The notes beneath the pieces are model-generated. The model was not told the origin of the DNA. It saw only the letters and a program-made list of their open reading frames with translations, and searched no databases. DNA of 64,000 nt from Psychromonas sp. SA13A (GTDB lineage Bacteria > Pseudomonadota > Gammaproteobacteria > Enterobacterales > Psychromonadaceae), in assembly GCF_011378715.1 (NCBI RefSeq), contig NZ_WTKU01000012.1, positions 54,947 to 118,946 of the forward strand, written 5' to 3'. Shown piece after piece: positions 10,590 to 19,152 of this stretch (position 1 is its first letter; each line of letters starts with the position of its first letter). The translations under genes were made by a program, and so were the position numbers.

Positions 10590-12176
10590 ATGTCTTTAAT
10601 CGATTTTTCAGCTTCTACGCTGTCGATTTTACCTGCAGTGGTTGCACTGGGGTTAGCTATTCTTACGCGTCGAGTTTTATTGTCGTTAGGTTTAGGTATT
10701 ATATTAGGTGCTTTATTACTGGTTGATTTTTCAGTGGTAGCAGCGGGAACTTACATTTTTAACACGGTTAAAGGTGTGGTAGTTGAAGATGGCGGATTAA
10801 ATACTTGGAATATGAGTATTGTCGCTTTCCTGTTATTGCTGGGCATGATGACGGCGGTATTGACGCTTTCTGGTGGCACGCGTGCCTTTGCTGATTGGGC
10901 ACTTGACCATATTAAAGATAAACGTGGTGCGTCGCTATTGGCGGCATTTTTAGGCGTGTTCATATTTATAGATGATTACTTTAATAGTTTGGCCGTTGGT
11001 TCTATCTCTCGCCCTGTTACTGACCGTTTTAATGTGTCACGCGAAAAATTAGCTTATATACTTGATTCAACTGCTGCGCCAATGTGTATTCTGATGCCAG
11101 TTTCAAGCTGGGGCGCCTATATCATGACCATTATCAGTGGTATTTTGGTTAGCCATGGTATGACAGAGTATTCGCCGTTAGGGGCTTATGTTGCATTAAT
11201 TCCTATGAATTTCTACGCAATATTTACTTTGTTAATGGTCTTTGCTGTGATTATTTTCAAACTTGATATTGGGCCAATGAAAAAACATGAAGCAATGGCA
11301 GAAAAAGAGATCACCAAGGGTGAACAAGACTATATCGATTTACAAGATGAAATGGGTATTGAAGAGCATGAACAAGGTAAGGTTGGCGATTTAGTTTACC
11401 CAATCATTGGCTTAATTATCGGAACGTTATTTTTTATGCTTTATACCGGTAATGCTGCATTAGCTGAAGCAGGTCAAAATTTCTCTGTATTAGGTGCCTT
11501 TGAGAATACTGATGTCGGTGCTTCTTTAGTTTACGGTGGCTCAATCGGCTTAGTACTTTCTTTATTGACCGTAGTAAGACAAAAGCAAAGCTTTACAAAT
11601 ATTAAATTTGCTCTTTGGGTTGGCGCAAAATCGATGTTCGGTGCCATTATTATTCTATTTTTTGCTTGGTCTATTGGTACTGTGATCGGTGATATGAATA
11701 CCGGTACTTATCTATCAAGTTTAGTACAAGGTAATATTGGATTACATTGGTTACCGGTTATCTTATTTGTCCTTTCTGGTGCAATGGCGTTCTCAACAGG
11801 AACTTCTTGGGGTACCTTTGGGATCATGTTACCGATTGCGGGCGACATGGCCGGCGCAACGGATTTAACCATGATGTTACCGATGTTAAGTGCGGTATTA
11901 GCGGGTTCTGTATTTGGCGACCACTGTTCTCCGATTTCAGACACCACTATTTTATCGTCAACGGGTGCGCGTTGTGAACATATTGACCACGTTGCAACAC
12001 AATTACCCTACGCGCTTGCAATGGCATTAGTGTCTATTGTTGGTTTTGTTGTGATTGGTTTTACTGGTTCAACTATAGGTGCTTTAGTTGCCTCAGCAGC
12101 TGCCTTTGTGACCGTGATTGTGGTGATGAAAACATATTCACTTCGTTCGTCAATTTCTTCGCCTATTACTCAGTGA
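10590..12176 (+). CDS. Na+/H+ antiporter of the NhaC family
   Basis: The product of about 528 residues has roughly 11-12 membrane segments and the NhaC-family features GVFIFIDDYFNSLAVGS and GDHCSPISDTTILSS. Members exchange sodium for protons, some together with malate/lactate, so the exact substrate is not settled. The open frame extends 19 codons further upstream. The ATG at 10590 is preferred because AAGGAA at 10578-10583 gives 6-base spacing and the MSLIDFS start leads straight into the first membrane segment. It is monocistronic between two terminators. A sodium-pumping or extrusion role would fit a marine organism. Confidence 0.85.
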   Translation: MSLIDFSASTLSILPAVVALGLAILTRRVLLSLGLGIILGALLLVDFSVVAAGTYIFNTVKGVVVEDGGLNTWNMSIVAFLLLLGMMTAVLTLSGGTRAFADWALDHIKDKRGASLLAAFLGVFIFIDDYFNSLAVGSISRPVTDRFNVSREKLAYILDSTAAPMCILMPVSSWGAYIMTIISGILVSHGMTEYSPLGAYVALIPMNFYAIFTLLMVFAVIIFKLDIGPMKKHEAMAEKEITKGEQDYIDLQDEMGIEEHEQGKVGDLVYPIIGLIIGTLFFMLYTGNAALAEAGQNFSVLGAFENTDVGASLVYGGSIGLVLSLLTVVRQKQSFTNIKFALWVGAKSMFGAIIILFFAWSIGTVIGDMNTGTYLSSLVQGNIGLHWLPVILFVLSGAMAFSTGTSWGTFGIMLPIAGDMAGATDLTMMLPMLSAVLAGSVFGDHCSPISDTTILSSTGARCEHIDHVATQLPYALAMALVSIVGFVVIGFTGSTIGALVASAAAFVTVIVVMKTYSLRSSISSPITQ

Positions 12177-12201
12177 TAAAAACTAAACTTTGAATAAAAC
12201 T

Positions 12202-12227
12202 AAAAAGCAGGCTTGCCTGCTTTTTTT
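12202..12227 (+). terminator. Rho-independent terminator after the NhaC antiporter
   Basis: AAAAAGCAGG, CTTG loop, CCTGCTTTTTTT: a compact perfect hairpin with a T tract. Confidence 0.9.
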
Positions 12228-12509
12228 GTGCCTGTAGATTTACGCTTAATGTGATGACTCATGCCATACCTTCAATAACATGCTTTAATACCTTCGTATC
12301 AATATCATACCTTCAATTCCGTAACTTCAAAAACATGCCTTTAATGTCTCACCTGCTCACCTTATTTGACTTTAAGGCTTACAGATTCTGCATTCTTATT
12401 GGTAACTGAGGCGCAATTTAGCTTACCCAATAATAAACAAGCCTCCGTGACTATCCTTTTTCGAGTAGCCTTGCTAGGATCTGTTTTTTGTTTCTGCTAG
12501 GTAACTGTT
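12228..12509. other. Intergenic region with decayed short repeats before hrpA
   Basis: The motif CATACCTTCAAT occurs at 12265 and 12306, and ACATGC(C)TTTAAT occurs at 12278 and 12333. This suggests an old, decayed duplication of a roughly 50-base unit. No gene is seen; the hrpA promoter must lie here. Confidence 0.45.
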
Positions 12510-15500
12510 TTGACCATTTCTGCTACTGCTTTAAAAGACCATTTAAATGACGTGTTATACAAAGACCAATTCCGTTTAAAACGTAGGATTGATGATCTTG
12601 CTAACTTAAAATCGCCTGAAAAAGTAGAACAAAGCCTAACTAAAATTGCCATTGATATACAGGTCTCGATGGATAAACGTAAGCAACGTTTAGATAACCT
12701 GCCAGAAGTGACTTATCCTGACCTGCCCGTTAGCCAGAAAAAAGACGAAATAGCCAAAGCCATTGCCAATAACCAAGTGGTCATTATTGCTGGTGAAACA
12801 GGCTCTGGTAAAACAACGCAAATACCTAAAATCTGTTTAGAGCTAGGGCGCGGTGTATCGGGCTTGATTGGTCATACTCAACCGAGACGTTTAGCCGCTA
12901 GAACCGTGGCAAATCGTATTGCTGAAGAGTTAGATTCTGAGCTTGGCGAAACAGTAGGTTATCGTGTTCGTTTTACGGACAAAGTAAGCGACAAATCTTA
13001 TATCAAACTAATGACCGACGGTATTTTATTAGCTGAAATACAAAACGACCGTTTCTTAAGTCAATATGACACCATCATTATCGATGAAGCGCACGAGCGT
13101 AGTTTAAATATCGACTTTTTAATGGGTTACTTAAAACGTCTATTACCCCGTCGCCCAGATTTAAAAGTAATTATCACTTCCGCGACCATTGACCCAGAAC
13201 GTTTTGCACAACACTTTTGTGATAAACGTGGTAAAGCTGCGCCTATTATAGAAGTGTCTGGCCGTACATTTCCTGTTGAAACCTTATATCGTCCATTGGA
13301 TGAATACGCAGCAGGCGACCAAATCGAAGGTATTTTCCAAGCCGTTGATGAACTACAACGTTTAGGTCGTGGCGACATTCTTATTTTCATGAATGGTGAA
13401 CGTGAAATTCGCGATACTGCAGAAGCATTAACCAAACGAAAACTACGGGATACCGAAGTACTGCCTTTGTTTGCGCGTTTAAGTGTGGCAGAGCAAAACA
13501 AGATATTCCAAGGGCATCGTGGTCAACGTATCGTGCTAGCCACCAACGTAGCAGAAACATCCTTAACCATACCGGGTATTAAATACGTCATTGATACAGG
13601 TACCGTGCGTATCAGCCGTTATAGCTACCGTACTAAAGTGCAACGTCTACCGATTGAGGCAATATCGCAAGCCAGTGCAAATCAGCGTAAAGGTCGTTGT
13701 GGCCGTGTTAGCGAAGGTGTGTGTATCCGTTTATTCAGTGAAGATGACTTTAATGGTCGTCCTGAATTTACTGATCCAGAAATTCTACGTACTAACTTAT
13801 CGTCAGTTATTTTGCAGATGTTATCGCTTGGCTTAGGTGAGCTTAATAAATTCCCATTTGTAGAGCCTCCGGAAGATAGAAATATCAAAGATGGTTTGAG
13901 CCTATTAGAAGAACTAGGCGCGGTTGACCTAAAAGCCAAAGATCCACGCAAAAAATTAACACCTTTGGGTCGTCAACTAGCGAAATTACCCGTAGACCCA
14001 CGTTTAGCGCGTATGATTTTAGCGGCTAAAGACTTTGATTGTGTACATGAAGTGATGGTGATCAGTGCGGCCTTAAGTATTCAAGATCCGCGCGAACGTC
14101 CAATGGATAAGCAACAAGCATCCGATGAAAAACATCGTCGCTTTCAAGATAAAGATTCTGACTTTATCACCTATGTTAATTTATGGAATTACATCAACGA
14201 ACAGCGCCAAGAATTGTCTAGTAGCCATTTCCGTAAAATGTGCCAAAAAGACTTTTTAGCTTATATGCGCGTGCGTGAATGGCAGGATATTTATACACAA
14301 ATCAAACAAGTGACCGATGAGCTAGACATTAAGGTGAGCAGCACGCCGTCTAACTTTGATGCGATCCATCAAGCTTTATTAGCAGGCCTTTTATCACATA
14401 TCGGTTTAAAAGATAAAGACGCCGAATATTTAGGTGCGCGGAATAGTAAATTTTATATGTTCCCAGGCTCAGGTTTATTTAAAAAACAGCCAAAGTGGGG
14501 CATGTTTGCGGAACTCGTTGAAACATCAAAACTATTTGCACGAGTCGCGGCACGTATCAAGCCAGAGTGGGTAGAACACCAAGCGCAACATCTTATTAAA
14601 CGTAGTTACGTTGAACCGCATTGGCAGAAAAAGTCAGGCGTGGTTGGCGCGTTCGAAACACAAACCTTATACGGCATTCCTATTGTCAGTAAGCGTAAAG
14701 TTATTTACACCCATATTGACCCAATATTATGTCGTGAGTTATTTATTCGTCATGCCTTAGTAGAAGGGGAGTTTGAAACACGTCATCAATTCTTTAAAGA
14801 TAACCAAGCGTTATTAAATGACATTGAAGAGTTAGAGCATAAATCACGTCGCCGCGATATTTTGGTCGATGATGAAACGTTGTTTTTGTTTTACGATGAA
14901 CTTGTGCCGCAAAATGTATGTAGTGCAAAACAGTTTGATAGTTGGTGGAATAAAGAAAAAAAACAACAGCCACAATTATTAAACTATCAACGTGATCAAG
15001 TCATGGCGCATGATGCAGATAAAGTCACCGCCAATGCTTATCCAGATCATTGGCAGCAAGGTGATTTCCGTTTACAGCTTGAATATGCCTTTGAACCAGG
15101 CACTAGCCAAGATGGTGTAACGGTGAATATTCCACTGGCATTATTAAACCAAATATCAGACCAAGGTTTTGAGTGGCAAATACCAGCGCTACGTGAAGAG
15201 TTATTAGTCGCGCTAATTAAAACATTGCCTAAACCTATTCGTCGTAATTTTGTCCCTGCTCCAAACTATGCAGAAGCCGCAATGGCTAATTTAGCCCCTT
15301 TACAGGGGCCGTTATTAGAGGCTTTTGAAAAACAATTACTACGCATGACTGGTGTTCGAATTCCTGAAAATTCATGGGATCTATCTGCATTACCGACGCA
15401 TCTGCGTATCAAGTTTAAAGTGATTGACGATAAGCAAAAAAGTGTTGCTGTCGGCACCGATTTAAAATTATTGCAGCACGACCTAAAAGGTAAAGTGAAA

Positions 15501-16397
15501 CAAACCTTATCAAAGGTTTCAAAGCAAGGTATTGAAAAATCAGATTTATTAGAATGGGATTTTGGTAAGTTACCAACATCGTTTAAAAAAGACCATGGCG
15601 GATATGAAGTGAAGGCTTATCCTGCCTTGGTAGATAAAAGCAAAAGTGTGGCGATTGAGTTATTTGACAGCGAAGCCAAAGCACAACGTTTTAATCAAGC
15701 AGGATTACGTCGATTAATTTTGTTGAACGTACCTTCACCAATTAAATACCTGCAACAAAGTTTACCTAATAAGGCCAAGCTTGGGCTGTACTTTAACCCT
15801 TTTGGTCAAGTGAAAGACTTAATTGATGACTGCATTAGCTGCGCCGTTGATGCAATTCTTGTGGGGCAGACACATCCGCAAGAAGCACCTGAATTTGAGC
15901 GACAAAAAGAAAAAGTGCGCGCTGAATTGGCAGATAAAACGTTACAAATTACACAGCAAGTGGAACAAGTATTAACCCTTGCTCATGCCGTCAATAAGCA
16001 ATTAAAAGGCAAAGCGGATTTAAGTATGTTGGTGGCTAAAGGGGACATTAAGTCGCAGCTAGAGCGTTTGATTTTCCCTGGGTTTGTTTGCCAAGTGGGT
16101 GAGGGAAAACTTAACGACATTAAGCGTTATTTATTAGCGTTACAAAAGCGTTTAGAGAAGTTACCCGTTAATCCAAATCAAGACCGTTTAAATACTATTG
16201 AGTTACACGACCTCGAAGAGCGTTATCGTGCACTTTGTAAGAGCTTATTAAGTGATGAAACTGAAAATACTGATTTGGCAGAAGTGTATTGGATGATGGA
16301 AGAGTTACGCGTTTCATTGTTTGCACAGCAGTTGGGGACTCCGTATCCAGTGTCAGCGAAACGAGTGAGGTTGAAGTTGACGGAACTTAAGGGTTAA
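12510..16397 (+). CDS. hrpA: ATP-dependent RNA helicase HrpA
   Basis: This 1295-residue DEAH-box helicase (E. coli form about 1300) acts on RNA in the cytosol; the family rescues stalled ribosomes and processes mRNA. Walker A GETGSGKTT is at 95-103, DEAH at 192-195 and motif III SAT at about 224. Motif VI QRKGRCGR and the HA2/OB-fold and long C-terminal HrpA-specific domain follow. The start is TTG at 12510 with only a weak AGG upstream. It is kept because the N-terminal residues align with the family and the next Met is residue 54, which would remove conserved sequence. A terminator follows. Confidence 0.95.
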   Translation: MTISATALKDHLNDVLYKDQFRLKRRIDDLANLKSPEKVEQSLTKIAIDIQVSMDKRKQRLDNLPEVTYPDLPVSQKKDEIAKAIANNQVVIIAGETGSGKTTQIPKICLELGRGVSGLIGHTQPRRLAARTVANRIAEELDSELGETVGYRVRFTDKVSDKSYIKLMTDGILLAEIQNDRFLSQYDTIIIDEAHERSLNIDFLMGYLKRLLPRRPDLKVIITSATIDPERFAQHFCDKRGKAAPIIEVSGRTFPVETLYRPLDEYAAGDQIEGIFQAVDELQRLGRGDILIFMNGEREIRDTAEALTKRKLRDTEVLPLFARLSVAEQNKIFQGHRGQRIVLATNVAETSLTIPGIKYVIDTGTVRISRYSYRTKVQRLPIEAISQASANQRKGRCGRVSEGVCIRLFSEDDFNGRPEFTDPEILRTNLSSVILQMLSLGLGELNKFPFVEPPEDRNIKDGLSLLEELGAVDLKAKDPRKKLTPLGRQLAKLPVDPRLARMILAAKDFDCVHEVMVISAALSIQDPRERPMDKQQASDEKHRRFQDKDSDFITYVNLWNYINEQRQELSSSHFRKMCQKDFLAYMRVREWQDIYTQIKQVTDELDIKVSSTPSNFDAIHQALLAGLLSHIGLKDKDAEYLGARNSKFYMFPGSGLFKKQPKWGMFAELVETSKLFARVAARIKPEWVEHQAQHLIKRSYVEPHWQKKSGVVGAFETQTLYGIPIVSKRKVIYTHIDPILCRELFIRHALVEGEFETRHQFFKDNQALLNDIEELEHKSRRRDILVDDETLFLFYDELVPQNVCSAKQFDSWWNKEKKQQPQLLNYQRDQVMAHDADKVTANAYPDHWQQGDFRLQLEYAFEPGTSQDGVTVNIPLALLNQISDQGFEWQIPALREELLVALIKTLPKPIRRNFVPAPNYAEAAMANLAPLQGPLLEAFEKQLLRMTGVRIPENSWDLSALPTHLRIKFKVIDDKQKSVAVGTDLKLLQHDLKGKVKQTLSKVSKQGIEKSDLLEWDFGKLPTSFKKDHGGYEVKAYPALVDKSKSVAIELFDSEAKAQRFNQAGLRRLILLNVPSPIKYLQQSLPNKAKLGLYFNPFGQVKDLIDDCISCAVDAILVGQTHPQEAPEFERQKEKVRAELADKTLQITQQVEQVLTLAHAVNKQLKGKADLSMLVAKGDIKSQLERLIFPGFVCQVGEGKLNDIKRYLLALQKRLEKLPVNPNQDRLNTIELHDLEERYRALCKSLLSDETENTDLAEVYWMMEELRVSLFAQQLGTPYPVSAKRVRLKLTELKG

Positions 16398-16426
16398 GTC
16401 ATTAACCTTTTAAAATGTAAATTGAT

Positions 16427-16451
16427 AAGCAAGCTTCGGCTTGCTTTTTTT
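16427..16451 (+). terminator. Rho-independent terminator after hrpA
   Basis: AAGCAAGC, TTCG tetraloop, GCTTGCTT and a T tract: a textbook UUCG-capped terminator. Confidence 0.92.
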
Positions 16452-16515
16452 ATGCTTTTTTAGTTTTGAAGGTTCGTCTTCGCTCATCGGGACATTGTGC
16501 TGATTAATTTCAGTG

Positions 16516-16755
16516 TTTTCGCCTTGTCGGCGACTTTACTTTCTCTCTGCCAGCAGAGAACTTGATACCTACAAGAGTTCAAAGAGACTGGCACCGAATC
16601 GCTTTCTTATCCAAACGAGCAATACCTTTCCTAACGCACCAGTTCATACGGCACGTCCCTGTGCCGAATGAACTTACAGCAAACGTCCTGTTTGCTGTTG
16701 CTGAAAGGTATTGTTCGTTTGGGAAAGCTCAACGGTGGGGATGGATGTAGCCACC
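16516..16755. repeat. Hairpin-rich intergenic element, copy A
   Basis: The element begins with GCCTTGTCGGCGACTTTACTTT and TCTCTGCCAGCAGAGA (a palindrome at 16543-16558). It then forms nested stems. The outer arm is 16611-16630 paired with 16703-16722, 20 bp with one G:T. Inner hairpin 1 pairs 16642-16654 with 16661-16673 (12 of 13) around the loop GTCCCT. Inner hairpin 2 pairs CAGCAAAC with GTTTGCTG (16677-16697) around the loop GTCCT. A homologous, reversed copy lies at 21935-22155. No credible protein is encoded. Confidence 0.75.
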
Positions 16756-17035
16756 TTGAGTAAGGTTATTATTATTAATTTCGTTTATAGTTTCTGTACT
16801 TTAGACGAACCGTAAAGGTTCGATGTTGGGGCGCAGGATTTACTCTATTTACTATTTCCTTTGAAATTAATTAGTTAATGCTCGTCAGCGTTCGTAGAAA
16901 CATATTGATGATTATCGACCGATTTTTTGGACAGTCGAGAAAGGGGGGATTTATAATATTTTTGAGATTTTTAATATCAGTTTATAGATGCGACAACTAT
17001 AGTATATATACTCGTTACTTATCGGAGTCTGATAT
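16756..17035. other. Region upstream of the zeta-toxin gene
   Basis: This is AT-rich non-coding DNA. It contains a perfect 12-bp palindrome AGTATATATACT (17001-17012), 23 bases before the ATG and overlapping where a promoter -10 region could lie. A TTGAGA at 16962 with TATAGA at 16983 is a weak promoter candidate. Confidence 0.4.
17001..17012. promoter_or_regulatory. AT-rich palindrome upstream of the zeta-toxin gene, possible operator
   Basis: AGTATATATACT is self-complementary over all 12 bases and sits just before the ribosome-binding site GGAG (17024-17027). Toxin-antitoxin operons are often autoregulated at such sites. Here that is only inferred from position. Confidence 0.3.
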
Positions 17036-17755
17036 ATGAAGCTTAATGATGCAGAAATTGAGATTAGAGAGCGTGCTGTTACGTTTGCCAAAAAGAATAG
17101 AACTGAGATATGTAGAAGGCTTACAGACAAAACAATGTATTTACCAGAAAGTTACCCTGTATCTGTATTTATGGGCGGGTCACCCGGAGCTGGTAAAACT
17201 GAATCATCTAAAGAATTTGTCGCTTCTATTTCCGATGGTAAAACTAAAACTCTCCGTTTAGATCCTGATGATTTACGCGTTGAATTTAAAGATTATGATG
17301 GTTCGAATTCATACCTATTTCAGAAAGCAGTTGTGATACTTATTGAACGGACTATGGATTACATCTTTAAAAATGGTCAAAGTTTTTTATTGGATGGTAC
17401 TTTAGCGAGTTACTCCGTTGCAGAAAAAAACATACAAAGATCTTTAGAAAAAAATAGAGATGTGCTGATAATATTTGTGTATCAACGTCCTGAGTTAGCT
17501 TGGGAGTTTGTTTGTGCTAGAGAAAAAGTTGAAGGTAGAAAAATTCTGCCAGAGCACTTTATTAAACAATTTTTTGATGCTCAAGAAGTGATCAAAATAT
17601 TGAAAGAAAAGTTTGGGGATAGAATTCAAGTTGATTTATTAATCAAAGATAACGATGGTAATACTAGAACTCATCATACTGATATTAATACCTTGAAGCC
17701 TTACCTGAAGGAGAGTTATACTTTAGAAGCATTAAAAGCAATCGTAGGAATTTAA
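17036..17755 (+). CDS. Zeta-toxin family P-loop kinase
   Basis: The 239-residue protein has Walker A GGSPGAGKT at 47-55 and the following LDPDDLR at 75-81. DGT (119-121) and REKVEGRKILP (161-171) form the order seen in zeta toxins (PF06414). Characterised members phosphorylate UDP-N-acetylglucosamine and so poison cell-wall synthesis; the substrate here is not shown by sequence. GGAG at 17024-17027 gives 8-base spacing to the ATG. A 50-codon gene follows 18 bases later and may be its partner. The canonical epsilon antitoxin is absent. It lies among decayed repeats, which suggests acquisition by transfer. Confidence 0.82.
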   Translation: MKLNDAEIEIRERAVTFAKKNRTEICRRLTDKTMYLPESYPVSVFMGGSPGAGKTESSKEFVASISDGKTKTLRLDPDDLRVEFKDYDGSNSYLFQKAVVILIERTMDYIFKNGQSFLLDGTLASYSVAEKNIQRSLEKNRDVLIIFVYQRPELAWEFVCAREKVEGRKILPEHFIKQFFDAQEVIKILKEKFGDRIQVDLLIKDNDGNTRTHHTDINTLKPYLKESYTLEALKAIVGI

Positions 17756-17773
17756 AGGTAGGGAGAATATTTT

Positions 17774-17926
17774 ATGTTGAATAATAAGAAAGTGGCTTCA
17801 ACGCCATTATCAGATTTTGTGAAGAGAGCTTCTTCTGATGAAAAGAAAAAAGTCTATCAAAAAGTCATTACGGCAGCTTCACAGTCTCAAAATTCTACTA
17901 TCGAGAAAGCTAAAGCTGCTGTGTAA
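17774..17926 (+). CDS. Small 50-residue protein downstream of the zeta toxin, candidate antitoxin
   Basis: ATG at 17774 follows AGGGAG with 8-base spacing and lies 18 bases after the toxin stop. The 50-residue product starts MLNNKKVASTPLSDF and is lysine/serine/alanine-rich and predicted largely helical (EKKKVYQKVITAASQSQN). It shows no membrane segment or known domain. Tight coupling and a good ribosome-binding site argue that it is real. Antitoxin function is inference from position, and it could instead be an accessory protein. Confidence 0.6.
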   Translation: MLNNKKVASTPLSDFVKRASSDEKKKVYQKVITAASQSQNSTIEKAKAAV

Positions 17927-17998
17927 CTATTATTTATGCTCGCTGTTTCTAAATAGCTAAGCAGATTTAAACTACGTAGTAGAATCCGCTTTTTTCTC

Positions 17999-18025
17999 GT
18001 TCCCACTGTCCTCTGTGGGAATGCA
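17999..18025. repeat. REP-like palindrome GTTCCCAC/GTGGGAATGC
   Basis: TTCCCAC pairs with GTGGGAA around an 8-nt spacer, followed by TGCAC. The same CGTTCCCAC-n-GTGGGAATGC theme is widespread in gammaproteobacterial REP-type repeats. It lies in a 411-base gap (17927-18338) that otherwise contains the relics TAATATCAATTAGTTAAT (18103) and GTGGCTACGACTTCC and no gene. Confidence 0.55.
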
Positions 18026-18183
18026 CACTTTAGTATTTTTAGGGCAAGGATTGGCCCGTCTGGAACACTGAAAGTAGTGGACTCCTATACATTGAAGTCA
18101 ATAATATCAATTAGTTAATCTTCAAACGATGTTCAATGTGGCTACGACTTCCTTGATAGAAGTTCTAGACTATCATTAGTTGA

Positions 18184-18571
18184 TCACAATAAAATCAACC
18201 CTTTACGATTTTAATACACTGGGTATCCAGTCATTCTATATTAAAATTATCAACAAAGAGGGAGGTTGTCGGTTAAACTCTCTAGTCATCATTCTCTAGT
18301 AATATTTACCTATTAAACATGCTAATTGGATAAAACACATGCCTCATAACTACACACCTACTGTTAAAGATTGGCTTTCTCTGCTGTTACTCATTTTGCT
18401 GTGGGGGACATCATTTATGTTTACCGCTGTTTCACTGCAAAGCTTTAGCCCTGTGGGTATCGTTTCTCTTAGAGTGTTGATTGCTGCGATTATTCTAACT
18501 GTGTTTATGTATGCCAAGGGTTGGCGTTTGCCTGTAGAGCCGTTGTCTTGGGCGGTATTTTTATTGCTGGG
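18184..18571 (+). repeat. Duplicated segment (copy 1) of the EamA transporter upstream region and 5' end
   Basis: This segment matches 20676-21063 at a constant offset of 2492 bases without gaps. Across the coding part (18339-18571) only about six differences were counted by eye in 233 bases. The non-coding part is more diverged at its left end. Homology stops abruptly after GCTGGG at 18571. Confidence 0.85.
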
Positions 18572-18608
18572 CAGTTCTAGCAGCAGTTCTGGACACCCAA
18601 AAATTTAG
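18339..18608 (+). pseudogene. Truncated EamA/DMT transporter gene (5' fragment)
   Basis: The first 77 codons are nearly identical to the intact EamA gene at 20831. From 18572 the reading frame enters unrelated sequence coding a serine run and stops at 18608. Only about two and a half of ten membrane helices remain, so a working transporter is not expected. The break coincides with AGTTCTGGACACCCA at 18585, the apparent left edge of a RAYT-associated leader. It is a recent duplication remnant. Confidence 0.85.
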
Positions 18609-18610
18609 AG

Positions 18611-18720
18611 CCAAGTTCAGAACACCCATAAACTTTGTCTGATGATTCTTAATAAAACTATCTTTCAAGGTGCATATTTTTCACTTGGAGTAATTTTTTA
18701 TAGCTCAATCTCAACAATCA
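18611..18720 (+). mobile_element. RAYT leader remnant 1
   Basis: AGTTCAGAACACCCATAAAC, then TTTGTCTGATGATT, AGGTGCATA and CACTTGGAG, and a broken start region TATAGCTCAATCTCAACAA match the leaders at 20277 and 22195 that precede RAYT start codons. Here the ATG is lost (ATA) and no open frame follows. It is interpreted as a decayed REP-associated tyrosine transposase (IS200-like) copy. Confidence 0.55.
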
Positions 18721-18754
18721 CAAGTTTTCCTGTTTGTTCCGCTTCATAGTTTAT

Positions 18755-18802
18755 GGCTATTTACTAATTTACTAATTTACTAATTTACCTATTTACTAGT
18801 TT
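18755..18802. repeat. Octanucleotide tandem repeat ACTAATTT
   Basis: Three exact ACTAATTT units (18763-18786) are followed by ACCTATTT and ACTAGTTT, and preceded by GGCTATTT. The phase is a clear 8 bp. It lies about 350 bases upstream of the YdcF-like gene. Confidence 0.75.
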
Positions 18803-19152
18803 CCTTCCTAATTTATCTACACTAATTTCATGTGTCTAAATGAGATCTACTGGCAATGTAAACCATTTTTAAAAGATATGGATATGCCATTGTTTTTCTT
18901 CATCGAATGTTAATAATTAGAAAATTACAATTATTTTTAATCTTAATTCGCTTGGTGAATTAATGGAAGTGTCTCGTTTAAATAAATTAAATAATAGGAA
19001 ATGGCTTTATTTTAGTGGTAGGTCACGTTTATTTTAAGGTTTACGTCTTGTTGTCAGAAGTTTGAGTGATATTATATTTTCGTTAAAAAAAGATAATTCA
19101 TAGTGCGAAATAACAGAAGTTCTGAAGGTCCCATTATAATAAGGTAATAGAT
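18803..19152. other. Non-coding stretch before the DUF218 gene
   Basis: About 350 bases of AT-rich sequence without a credible gene. The promoter of the DUF218 gene is presumably here. Only the ribosome-binding AAGG near 19141 is distinct. Confidence 0.4.

Noticed and set aside
16562..16750. 62-residue reading frame in copy A of the hairpin element
   Set aside because: The frame lies wholly in palindromic repeat sequence, has no ribosome-binding site and is not kept in copy B.
17998..18030. tRNA-like fold
   Set aside because: Only one short hairpin; no cloverleaf, anticodon arm or CCA.
18572..18608. Serine-run tail of the truncated EamA frame as a real domain
   Set aside because: The run arises where the frame enters repeat-edge DNA; it is a by-product of the truncation.
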